Source: Embleya sp040605455
GTDB taxonomy: Bacteria; Actinomycetota; Actinomycetes; Streptomycetales; Streptomycetaceae
Assembly (NCBI RefSeq): GCF_040605455.1
Contig: NZ_JBEXCV010000203.1
Location: 1 to 12,428 of the forward strand
Reading direction: 5' to 3'
Length of the DNA: 12,428 bases
Shown here: piece by piece, positions 1 to 4,942 of the stretch
Numbering within the stretch: the first letter of the stretch is position 1
How the letters are laid out: every line of letters begins with the position of its first letter
Notes under the pieces: model-generated
Databases searched by the model: none
Seen by the model: the letters and a program-made list of their open reading frames with translations, nothing else
Told to the model about the DNA's origin: nothing
Program-made: the position numbers and the translations under genes

Positions 1-95
1 ACGACGAGGCGACCCGGGCGGCGGTCCGGGAGGGCGTCAGCCACGGCCAACTCGCCCGAGCCATGGACGTATCGCGCAGCACCGCGCAGACGCGG
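1..95. repeat. Terminal direct repeat marking circular closure (copy 1)
   Basis: This stretch is identical, base for base, to 12334-12428 at the other end. A perfect overlap of this length at both ends of a contig, with an intact reading frame across it, is what a circular molecule gives when linearised with an overlap. It is most likely an assembly artefact of circularity rather than a biological repeat. Confidence 0.93.
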
Positions 96-194
96 CGGGC
101 CGCTCTGCTGGACCCCGAGCGACAGATCACCCCCGGGGAGATCTGGGTCCGTGAGGGCGGTCCGCAGAACCCGCAGGGCATCGCGCTGGACTGA
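1..194 (+). CDS. HTH DNA-binding protein, C-terminal part (joined to 12105-12428)
   Basis: Bases 1-95 duplicate the last 95 bases of the window and encode the same HTH segment. New coding sequence runs from 96 to the TGA at 192-194 and gives the C-terminal 32 residues, beginning RAALLDPERQ and ending NPQGIALD. The first complete codon in the window is at 3. Read alone this looks like a 5'-truncated gene; on the circle it is intact. The next gene starts 40 bp downstream with its own ribosome binding site. Confidence 0.85.
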   Translation, partial: DEATRAAVREGVSHGQLARAMDVSRSTAQTRRAALLDPERQITPGEIWVREGGPQNPQGIALD

Positions 195-233
195 CCGACC
201 ACCCACACCGAACACCGACTTCAGGAGTCCGAA

Positions 234-407
234 ATGCAGTTCACCACCGGCAGCGGCCAGCAGTTCACGATCAACGGGAACGTCGACAACCGCCCGGAAT
301 GCGAGTGCGGCAACGCGACCGTCTGGAACGGGATGTCGATCAACCGGGGCGTCCAGACGTACACCTGCGGGGCCTGCGGCAAGACGCACACCCGCAAGGT
401 CAAGTAG
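234..407 (+). CDS. 57-aa zinc-ribbon protein (CxC...CxxC)
   Basis: A tiny protein starting at ATG with AGGAGT 5-10 bases upstream (223-228). Two cysteine pairs are spaced like a zinc ribbon: C23-x-C25 and C45-x2-C48 (CGACGK). They lie on either side of a short beta-like segment, and the tail is basic (THTRKVK). Proteins of this size and pattern usually hold one structural zinc and may bind nucleic acid or another protein; the role here is unknown. It is the second gene of the four-gene operon, 39 bp after the HTH gene. The complete cysteine set and good ribosome binding site support a real gene rather than a fragment. Confidence 0.85.
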   Translation: MQFTTGSGQQFTINGNVDNRPECECGNATVWNGMSINRGVQTYTCGACGKTHTRKVK

Positions 408-413
408 CGCGTT

Positions 414-450
414 GGGGCGGCCGTTCGCTGCCAGGCTCACCGGCCGCCCC
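414..450 (+). terminator. Intercistronic GC hairpin
   Basis: Perfect 10-bp arms GGGGCGGCCG (414-423) and CGGCCGCCCC (441-450) with a 17-nt loop, just after the zinc-ribbon gene and before the next ribosome binding site. No T run follows, so it may be a partial terminator, an mRNA-stabilising stem or an attenuator. Its stem core resembles the hairpin at 11708-11750. Confidence 0.55.
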
Positions 451-496
451 TCACCTCCACCGACCCGCACGAAACGAGACTGAGGAGAGCCCCATC

Positions 497-928
497 ATGA
501 CGCCCGACCAGACCTCGGCGGCAGCCACGGCGGCCGCTGTGTACGTCGCGCTGTACAGCGCGCACCAGTTCGGGGACCACTGGATCCAGCGGAGCACGGA
601 GGCGATGGGCAAGGGGGCCCCGGGCCTGTCGGGCCGCTGGATGTGCGGCCGCCACGTCGCCACGCTCACCGCGACGAAGCTCGGGGCCGTCGCGCTGGCG
701 TGGTTCACGCTCGGCCTGTCCATTGGCGTCGTCGGCCTGGTCGTGGGCCTCGCCGTCGACGCGGCTAGCCACTACTGGGCGGACCGCCGGACGACGCTCC
801 GGCGCCTGGCCCACGCGGCCGGTAAGGGTGGCTGGTGGGACAACGACCCGCAGGCCCCGTACCTGCTCGACCAGAGTTGGCACGTCGCCTGGTTGCTGCC
901 GACCGCACTGATCATCGCGACCGTCTGA
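497..928 (+). CDS. DUF3307-like small membrane protein
   Basis: 143 aa, ATG start preceded by GAGGAG (482-487). I see an HxxxD-type motif in a first hydrophobic segment (SAHQFGDHWIQ: H23, D27, Q31), a second histidine (CGRHVATLT: H53), a strongly hydrophobic stretch at about 58-88, and a closing DxxxH (VDAASHYWADRR: D88, H92). That order of His/Asp motifs and hydrophobic segments matches what I know of the DUF3307 membrane family; the match is from memory, not a search. The C-terminus is hydrophobic again (LLPTALIIATV). Function is unknown; the buried His/Asp residues could bind metal. It is the third gene of the operon, with the next gene 11 bp downstream. Confidence 0.8.
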   Translation: MTPDQTSAAATAAAVYVALYSAHQFGDHWIQRSTEAMGKGAPGLSGRWMCGRHVATLTATKLGAVALAWFTLGLSIGVVGLVVGLAVDAASHYWADRRTTLRRLAHAAGKGGWWDNDPQAPYLLDQSWHVAWLLPTALIIATV

Positions 929-939
929 GAGGCACACCG

Positions 940-1242
940 ATGGACAACACCACCCGATGCCCGGCGGCCCACCCGGACGACACGTCCCCGTGCGAGGGGC
1001 GGCCCGACGCGGTCCGCATCCTCGACCAGCTCGGCACGGAAACGCTCGCGTGCGTACGACACGGCGCGATCCTGCACGCGTCCCTGACCGGCCCGCGGGT
1101 CTACCCCGGGCCCGGCCACAGCAACGGCGACGCGATCGAGGTCCACAAGCGCGCGGCGACGTTGCCGCCGTACTCGTTCGCCCGGCGGCCGGGCGACGTC
1201 GCCGACGAGGCGGCGACGTACCTCCGACAGCGGCGGTCCTAG
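940..1242 (+). CDS. 100-aa Cys/His-rich hypothetical protein
   Basis: ATG start at 940, 11 bp after the DUF3307-like gene, so probably translationally linked; GAGAGG at 926-931 is the likely ribosome binding site. Cys and His residues (C7, H11, C18, C38, H41) are spaced as in a small metal-binding fold (CPAAHPDDTSPCEG, then LACVRHG). A conserved-looking RVYPGPG stretch follows. Similar short proteins occur in Streptomyces genomes and mobile elements as hypotheticals (recalled, not searched). No catalytic motif is visible. It is the last gene of the operon and is followed by a strong hairpin. Confidence 0.8.
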   Translation: MDNTTRCPAAHPDDTSPCEGRPDAVRILDQLGTETLACVRHGAILHASLTGPRVYPGPGHSNGDAIEVHKRAATLPPYSFARRPGDVADEAATYLRQRRS

Positions 1243-1260
1243 CACCACACCGCACCCACA

Positions 1261-1291
1261 CAGGCCCGTCCCGGACGCCGGGGCGGGCCTG
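1261..1291 (+). terminator. Terminator of the HTH operon
   Basis: Arms CAGGCCCG (1261-1268) and CGGGCCTG (1284-1291), extended inward by one G-T and three G-C pairs to a 12-bp stem with a 7-nt loop, 18 bp after the last stop codon. There is no U tract, as is common for actinomycete terminators. Confidence 0.75.
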
Positions 1292-1306
1292 TCGCATGTC
1301 CGGGTG

Positions 1307-1390
1307 CTAGACGCTAGATCGCTGGTCCGGGCCCGGTTCGGCCGCTAGCGGGGGTGCTAGGTCTAGCGTCCCGGGCCGCTAGACCTAGCA
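1307..1390. repeat. CTAG cluster with 13-bp inverted repeat
   Basis: Seven CTAG tetramers fall within about 85 bp. They include a 10-bp palindrome CCGCTAGCGG (1342-1351) and a perfect inverted repeat with arms GCTAGGTCTAGCG (1356-1368) and CGCTAGACCTAGC (1377-1389) around an 8-nt centre that contains CCCGGG. CTAG is normally rare in bacteria, so this density suggests a selected protein-binding site or hairpin. Confidence 0.75.
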
Positions 1391-1526
1391 GCGAAACCGC
1401 CGTGTCCGATCGAACAGTTGGCGGGTCGTTTCCGGATGGAACCAACCCGACACGGCCTGATCCCGGACCGTTCTGCAGGAGGGTCGGAGCCCTCGTTCGC
1501 GACGTCGCGACGGCCGATCTGCATTG

Positions 1527-1568
1527 CGTATCGCGTAGATACCTTGGTTCTCCCGTATCGGAGATACC
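1527..1568. repeat. Two GTATC...GATAC inverted repeats in direct repeat
   Basis: GTATC (1528-1532) with GATAC (1538-1542), and GTATC (1555-1559) with GATAC (1563-1567). Each is flanked alike (CGTATCG upstream, GATACCT downstream), and the copies begin 27 bp apart in a locally AT-richer stretch. They look like two sites for one dimeric DNA-binding protein. No protein on the plasmid can be assigned to them. Confidence 0.5.
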
Positions 1569-1783
1569 TGAGTGATGCGCTCGGATGGGGCTCGCAGAGC
1601 GTCACGAAACTGGGCCGTTGGATCGTGATGCAATGGTGTGCTCATCTCGGGGTTCTGGTGACGGTCGGTCAGGTGTGAGGGCGTGGTCCTGGTCGACGTC
1701 GTGGTCGAGCTGGCGTGCTGGTCGTGGTCGTGCTCAAGGACGGGTCAGGCCGGGACGATTTCTAATGCAAGAGGTGTGACGTG

Positions 1784-1805
1784 TCCGGAAGCACGTGCTT
1801 CCGGA
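1784..1805. repeat. 22-bp perfect palindrome, copy 1
   Basis: TCCGGAAGCAC followed directly by its reverse complement. The same 22 bp recurs at 3332-3353. Confidence 0.9.
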
Positions 1806-1873
1806 TCAACCTCGCCGCGCGGACGGACACTGGGAGTGCACTAGGTGTGTCGGCTCTTCGAGGGGATGTTCAC

Positions 1874-2089
1874 GTGAGCGGACAGCAGCGGCGGCGGCTC
1901 GGCGTCGGCCCGGCCGGGACGGACACGGCGGCCGCGGTGCCGTCGACGGGCGCGCGGCTGCTGCCGGTGGAGCTCGCGGAGCTCGGCGACGACCAGGAGC
2001 ACGCGGAGCTCGGCCGCGCGGCGACGCCTGACAACCCGGGGTTGTCACCTCGCGGTCGGCGCGAGCTCGGCCGCGGCGGCGGCCGCTGA
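1874..2089 (+). CDS. Possible 71-aa protein, doubtful
   Basis: A GTG start with GAGGGG 8 bases upstream (1860-1865) opens a frame to the TGA at 2087-2089. Third codon positions are almost all G or C through most of it, which is coding-like. Against it: the protein (MSGQQRRRLGVGPAG..., ending in a Gly/Arg-rich tail) is low in complexity and resembles nothing I know, the DNA contains four GAGCTC repeats and a 19-bp palindrome, and it lies in a repeat-rich cis-acting region. Confidence 0.25.
   Translation: MSGQQRRRLGVGPAGTDTAAAVPSTGARLLPVELAELGDDQEHAELGRAATPDNPGLSPRGRRELGRGGGR
2029..2047. repeat. 19-bp palindrome
   Basis: Arms TGACAACCC (2029-2037) and GGGTTGTCA (2039-2047) around one central base. 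It is the first of a run of hairpins up to 2291. Confidence 0.75.
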
Positions 2090-2107
2090 ACCCCGGCGCC
2101 CTCGCCG

Positions 2108-2182
2108 GTGGTTCCCGGAGAGCATTGCTCTCGGGACAACTTGCTCCGGCTCGCCGGTACGTCATCTGGCAGACGTACCGGC
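2108..2182. repeat. Two hairpins flanking AACTTGCTCCG
   Basis: An imperfect hairpin (about 2112-2135, arms built on GAGAGCA and TGCTCTC with flanking CCC/GGG) is followed by AACTTGCTCCG (2138-2148). A perfect 11-bp-arm hairpin follows: GCCGGTACGTC (2153-2163), an 8-nt loop, and GACGTACCGGC (2172-2182). The 11-mer occurs twice more at 3264 and 3310, again next to palindromes. Confidence 0.7.
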
Positions 2183-2242
2183 CGGGTCCGGGTCACGTAC
2201 GACGAGCCCGGCCGGGCTCGATGTCGTGCTCCTGGTCGTCGT

Positions 2243-2291
2243 CGCCGAGTCGGCCGCGCGGGTCGGAGACAGGAGCGCGGCCGACTCGGCG
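2243..2291. repeat. Hairpin with 17-bp perfect stem
   Basis: Arms CGCCGAGTCGGCCGCGC (2243-2259) and its exact reverse complement (2275-2291) around a 15-nt loop. This is one of the longest perfect stems in the window. No gene ends close by on the + strand. The minus-strand gene ends at 2492, 200 bp away, so it is not an obvious terminator. Confidence 0.8.
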
Positions 2292-2491
2292 GCCGCGAAC
2301 TTCTTCTTCATCTTCACCGCGCGGCGGAGAACTTCGCCGGGCAACGGCGCCTGCGCATGCGCACACGCGAGGACGGCCCGGCCGCGCGGCGGCGGGCCCT
2401 TGAACCCGTAGAGAAACTTTGAACGCACGGCAGGCCGTGACGTCGTCGTGGTCCTGGTCGTGCTCGACGTCGGGGCTGGCCGGCCCGACTG

Positions 2492-2833
2492 TTACCGCCG
2501 GGGTTCGGCGTACGGGGCGACCTCGGCGTACGCGTCGTCCGCCTCCGTCAGGTCGAACCCTTCCTCCCACTCGTCGGGGGCCGGCCAGTTCGCGGGCGGG
2601 CCGACCCTGATCGAGTGGTCCCAGCGGGGTTCGGCCTCGCAGAAGGCGTGTGTCTGGGGCTGCTCGTCGCTGTGGCGGCGGACGAACCGCTCGTCGTAGA
2701 TCAGGAAATGCCCGCGATCACAGCGGTCCTCGCGGATCTCCTCCGGCAACGTCACCACCCGCGTGACCTTGTCGTCGTCACAGTCCACCTCAACCATCAC
2801 CGGCATCACGTACCGCACCCACCGCCGCGTCAT
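2492..2833 (-). CDS. 113-aa acidic hypothetical protein
   Basis: Minus strand, ATG at 2833 (complement CAT at 2831-2833), with AGGAGAGG upstream; a GTG one codon earlier is an equally possible start. The protein opens MTRRWVRYVMPVMVEVDCDD, continues with KVTRVVTLPEEIREDRCDRGHFLIYDERFVRRH, and ends in an acidic stretch (EEGFDLTEADDAYAEVAPY). It looks soluble and alpha/beta, with no membrane segment or catalytic motif I can name. I recall near-identical hypotheticals in Streptomyces, which supports it as real, but no function is known. It stands alone between two repeat-rich non-coding regions, so it could take part in replication or stability; that is inference from position only. Confidence 0.85.
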   Translation of the reverse strand: MTRRWVRYVMPVMVEVDCDDDKVTRVVTLPEEIREDRCDRGHFLIYDERFVRRHSDEQPQTHAFCEAEPRWDHSIRVGPPANWPAPDEWEEGFDLTEADDAYAEVAPYAEPRR

Positions 2834-3049
2834 CACGCTGTCCTCTCCTGGGGAAACGGCCGCCACCGTAGCCGCGGCCGACCCTCGCCCGGACGGAGAC
2901 CGCCGAACCTCACCCGAGCGAGCACGCCGTGGTCCTGGTCGACGTCGCCGGACCCGGCCGACACAGGGCACGGACCGCGCGGGCCTCGACCGGTGGCACC
3001 CGGCGGTGCCCATCTCGGTGGTCCTGCGCGACGTCACGACCCGCTGGGG

Positions 3050-3075
3050 ATCGGGGGCAGCGGTGAGCCCCCGAT
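3050..3075. repeat. Hairpin, 9-bp arms
   Basis: ATCGGGGGC (3050-3058) and GCCCCCGAT (3067-3075) with an 8-nt loop. Confidence 0.65.
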
Positions 3076-3139
3076 GCCGCGCTCCGCGTGGCATGGCGCC
3101 GACAGGCGATACGGCACGGCGGCCGCCGTAGGCGAACAC

Positions 3140-3168
3140 CCGAGCGACAAGGCGGCCTTGTCGCTCGG
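3140..3168. repeat. 29-bp palindrome, 14-bp arms
   Basis: Arms CCGAGCGACAAGGC (3140-3153) and GCCTTGTCGCTCGG (3155-3168) around one central base. It is near-perfect and could form a cruciform or bind a dimeric protein. Confidence 0.8.
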
Positions 3169-3239
3169 CCCTCGCCGCTGCTGCCTGCGGTCCTGATGTC
3201 CCCCAGCCCCGGGCCCGGCCTCACGAGGCGGCAGCGGGC

Positions 3240-3425
3240 GGCCTGCCTACGTAGGCAGGCCATAACTTGCTCCGCCGTTCGGCGGCGGCTTACGGGCCCC
3301 GTAAGCCATAACTTGCTCCGCCGTGGCGGCATCCGGAAGCACGTGCTTCCGGAACTTGTCGCCCGATATTGGGAGTTGTATCCGATTTACCCGGTAACAG
3401 GCCCCTTGCGCTGGCCTGTTACCGG
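3240..3425. repeat. Array of palindromes spaced by ATAACTTGCTCCGCCG repeats
   Basis: In order: a perfect 22-bp palindrome (3240-3261, centred on TACGTA); ATAACTTGCTCCGCCG with a CCGCC/GGCGG mini-hairpin (3262-3286); a 21-bp palindrome with arms GGCTTACGGG and CCCGTAAGCC (3287-3307); a second ATAACTTGCTCCGCCG with mini-hairpin (3308-3330); the 22-bp palindrome shared with 1784-1805 (3332-3353), followed by a degenerate AACTTGTCGCC; an AT-richer spacer; and a hairpin with 13-bp arms CCGGTAACAGGCC and GGCCTGTTACCGG (3391-3425). The alternation of different palindromes with one conserved spacer is deliberate-looking and unlike a terminator. Confidence 0.85.
3332..3353. repeat. 22-bp perfect palindrome, copy 2
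   Basis: Identical to 1784-1805, in a different context. Confidence 0.9.
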
Positions 3426-3494
3426 TGGCCTCTCGGCCTGCGGTCCGCGGTGGGCAAGGGGCGGGCAAGGAGCCCGGGCGGTCCTGTGGGGCCG

Positions 3495-3537
3495 TGTCGC
3501 CGGTCCGGGGTTCGGATGGACCGGCGGACCGGCGACA
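3495..3537 (-). terminator. Terminator of the replication gene
   Basis: Arms TGTCGCCGGTCC (3495-3506) and GGACCGGCGACA (3526-3537), 12 bp perfect, 19-nt loop, only 5 bp past the stop codon (3543-3545, minus strand). Confidence 0.7.
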
Positions 3538-3542
3538 GGGGC

Positions 3543-4745
3543 TCAGAACGGCGCGTAGGCGCTCTGCTGGGCATTCTGGCGGGGCACGCCACCGTGATCA
3601 CCGGTGCGGCGGGCGGCGGTTCGGTCCGTCCGTCGTTCGTCGCACGCCGGGCAGGAGCGGCCGGTGTCGATGTCGATGTCGTCCCCGCAGCGCGGGTTCG
3701 CGCACGGACCGTGCTTCATGATCTCGATGAGCGCGCCGACGTGGGACTCGATCCGACCGGCGTCGTGCAGCTCGGCCCATCCGCCGAGCGTCCACCGGGA
3801 CGCGATCCGCTGGGCAAGCTGGTCGACGGTGCGAACGTGGCCGGTGTCGTCGTCGGCGAGCGCGGCGGACATAGCCGCGTAGACCTCCAACGGCAGCCGC
3901 TTCGGCAGCGCCTCCTTCAGGCTCGGCGGCATGGCCGACATCAGGGTGCCGACCGCTGCTGCCGGTACGCGCTCGAACCCGAGCGGCGCACCATCGCCGG
4001 GCCGGTTGGTGCCCTTGACCCGGTGGTGACGTGTGGCGGGCGCGGCTGTGCCGCCTGCCGCGCTCGGCGCCTCGTCGCGAGCGCGCGCGCTACCTACGTC
4101 AGATGAGGCTGACGCGGCAGGCGCGGAGCGCGCCGACGAAGGAGGCGCGTCTGTTCCATCAGAGATCACTACGGGATCACTAAGGGATTGGCCGGCAGAT
4201 TGACGGGTGGTACCCGTCAGATTGACGGGGAGTACCCCGCAATCTGACGGGTGGTACCCGTCAGATTGACGTTTCAGCAGGTCAGAGTGCGTGTCGTCGT
4301 CCTGGGGTGTGTCCGTCTCAAGGTCCGTCAGGTCGTCCTCGGCGTCCTCGGCGTCGCCTTGGGGCGTGCCCGCGAGAGTCGTCTCCGGGTCGCCCTGGGT
4401 GTCGTCCTCGAACTCGAACTCAAGCCCGATCAGGTTGTCGTTGAAGTCCTGTTCCTTCCGGGCCATCGATGCCAACTTCACGAGGTTCACGCGGCTCAGG
4501 TTCGTGATCGGTGTCCCGTTTTTGGACGTACGCCGGAGGGTCTTGAAGAGACCCATCTTCGTGAGCTTCCGCTTCGAGCGCTGCACGGTGCTGACCGACG
4601 TACCGCTGTCCGCAGCGAGCCGCTTCTCCCCCGGCCAGCAGTAGCCGTACGGGTCGGTCCAGTTCGTCAGCGCCAGCAGCAACAGCTTCTCCGGGCCCTT
4701 GATGCCCTCGGCCTTGAACACCATCCCCATGTGCTCGGCGCTCAT
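3543..4745 (-). CDS. Putative replication initiator (HTH_36-type, lambda O-like layout)
   Basis: 400 aa, minus strand. I chose the ATG at 4745 because GGAGGTG lies directly upstream with ideal spacing; the frame is open further up (to 4823) but has no ribosome binding site there. Residues about 8-75 form a winged-helix HTH of the HTH_36 type (GPEKLLLLALTNWTD, YCWPGEKRLAADSGTSVSTV, KLTKMGLFKTLRR). Then comes a very acidic, probably disordered linker (about 95-155). Residues 159-184 are encoded by DNA iterons. A helical region around 230-330 follows, and a C4 zinc finger (C348, C353, C365, C368; CPACDERR). There is no HUH, primase or ATPase motif. As the only initiator candidate on the plasmid, with origin-like repeats inside, I infer it starts theta replication. 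It could instead be a regulator. Confidence 0.75.
   Translation of the reverse strand: MSAEHMGMVFKAEGIKGPEKLLLLALTNWTDPYGYCWPGEKRLAADSGTSVSTVQRSKRKLTKMGLFKTLRRTSKNGTPITNLSRVNLVKLASMARKEQDFNDNLIGLEFEFEDDTQGDPETTLAGTPQGDAEDAEDDLTDLETDTPQDDDTHSDLLKRQSDGYHPSDCGVLPVNLTGTTRQSAGQSLSDPVVISDGTDAPPSSARSAPAASASSDVGSARARDEAPSAAGGTAAPATRHHRVKGTNRPGDGAPLGFERVPAAAVGTLMSAMPPSLKEALPKRLPLEVYAAMSAALADDDTGHVRTVDQLAQRIASRWTLGGWAELHDAGRIESHVGALIEIMKHGPCANPRCGDDIDIDTGRSCPACDERRTDRTAARRTGDHGGVPRQNAQQSAYAPF
4196..4271. repeat. 22-bp iterons inside the replication gene
   Basis: Three full tandem units (4196-4217, 4218-4239, 4240-4261) and a 10-bp partial unit (4262-4271), each starting CAGATTGACGGG or a variant. Unit 3 starts with CAATCTG, the exact reverse complement of CAGATTG. 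Each unit carries an internal inverted repeat (ACGGGT-GGT-ACCCGT in units 1 and 3; CGGGG-AGTA-CCCCG in unit 2). Twenty-two is not a multiple of three, so the protein is not repetitive here; conservation is at DNA level. This is the likely replication origin. Confidence 0.85.
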
Positions 4746-4876
4746 CGGGCCACCTCCGGCGTGTCGATGCAGCGGCCCGACTGCCGGTCGTCCCTGCCAT
4801 TGCGTACGCTCAAAGGAGCGCACCTCCCTTTGCCTAGTGAGAGTGCTTCGGCCGCCGGATTAGGCCCCGGCGGTCC

Positions 4877-4910
4877 CAGCAGGCCCCGTCCGAACGGACG
4901 GGGCCTGCTG
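4877..4910 (-). terminator. Terminator between the GntR gene and the replication gene
   Basis: Perfect 16-bp arms, CAGCAGGCCCCGTCCG and its reverse complement, with a two-base AA loop, 33 bp beyond the GntR stop codon. It should insulate the replication gene from the GntR transcript, so the replication promoter probably lies between 4750 and 4876. I could not fix convincing -35/-10 boxes there. Confidence 0.8.
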
Positions 4911-4942
4911 CGTGTCTGGTCATGCTGCCGTACGCACGGGGA

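Larger units (their letters stand above)
1243..2491. other. 1.25-kb repeat-rich region with no confident gene
   Basis: No reading frame here has both a convincing ribosome binding site and recognisable protein sequence, apart from one weak candidate at 1874-2089. The region holds a terminator, a CTAG cluster with a long inverted repeat, paired GTATC/GATAC sites, a 22-bp palindrome repeated near 3.3 kb, several hairpins, and recurring GTGGTCCTGGTCG-type motifs. This is what a cis-acting plasmid region (replication, partition or transfer site) looks like. Which function it serves cannot be told from sequence alone. Confidence 0.6.
2834..3542. other. 0.7-kb palindrome-rich region, candidate origin-proximal or transfer locus
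   Basis: No convincing gene. It contains the upstream region of the 113-aa gene, a second copy of a 20-bp repeat shared with 1682-1701 (at 2928-2947), at least seven hairpins or palindromes between 3049 and 3425, and the terminator of the replication gene at 3495-3537. Its place directly beside the replication gene suggests a role in replication (single-strand initiation, copy control) or plasmid maintenance. Confidence 0.6.

Noticed and set aside
1795..2031. Plus-strand frame containing HWECTRC, which looks like part of a zinc ribbon
   Set aside because: Only one cysteine pair, followed by low-complexity Ala/Arg/Gly, poor third-position bias at the start, no ribosome binding site, and a start inside the 22-bp palindrome. 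It may be a chance match or a remnant.
2162..2428. Minus-strand 88-codon frame (starting MRSKFLYGFKG, with MKKKFAAAESAALL inside)
   Set aside because: The GTG start has no ribosome binding site, the frame covers the 17-bp-stem hairpin and other palindromes, and the protein matches nothing I know. Coding-like third positions can arise by chance at this GC content.
3240..3425. CRISPR-like repeat-spacer array for the palindrome block
   Set aside because: Only two good copies of the common unit, intervals are palindromic and not unique, and there are no cas genes.
4196..4271. CRISPR array for the short tandem repeats
   Set aside because: Units are contiguous without unique spacers and lie within a gene; they fit iterons.
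4420..4800. Alternative minus-strand start at 4800 (MAGTTGSRAAAS...) as a separate upstream gene
   Set aside because: It is another frame of the replication gene and reads past that gene's start without a stop; the product is low in complexity.
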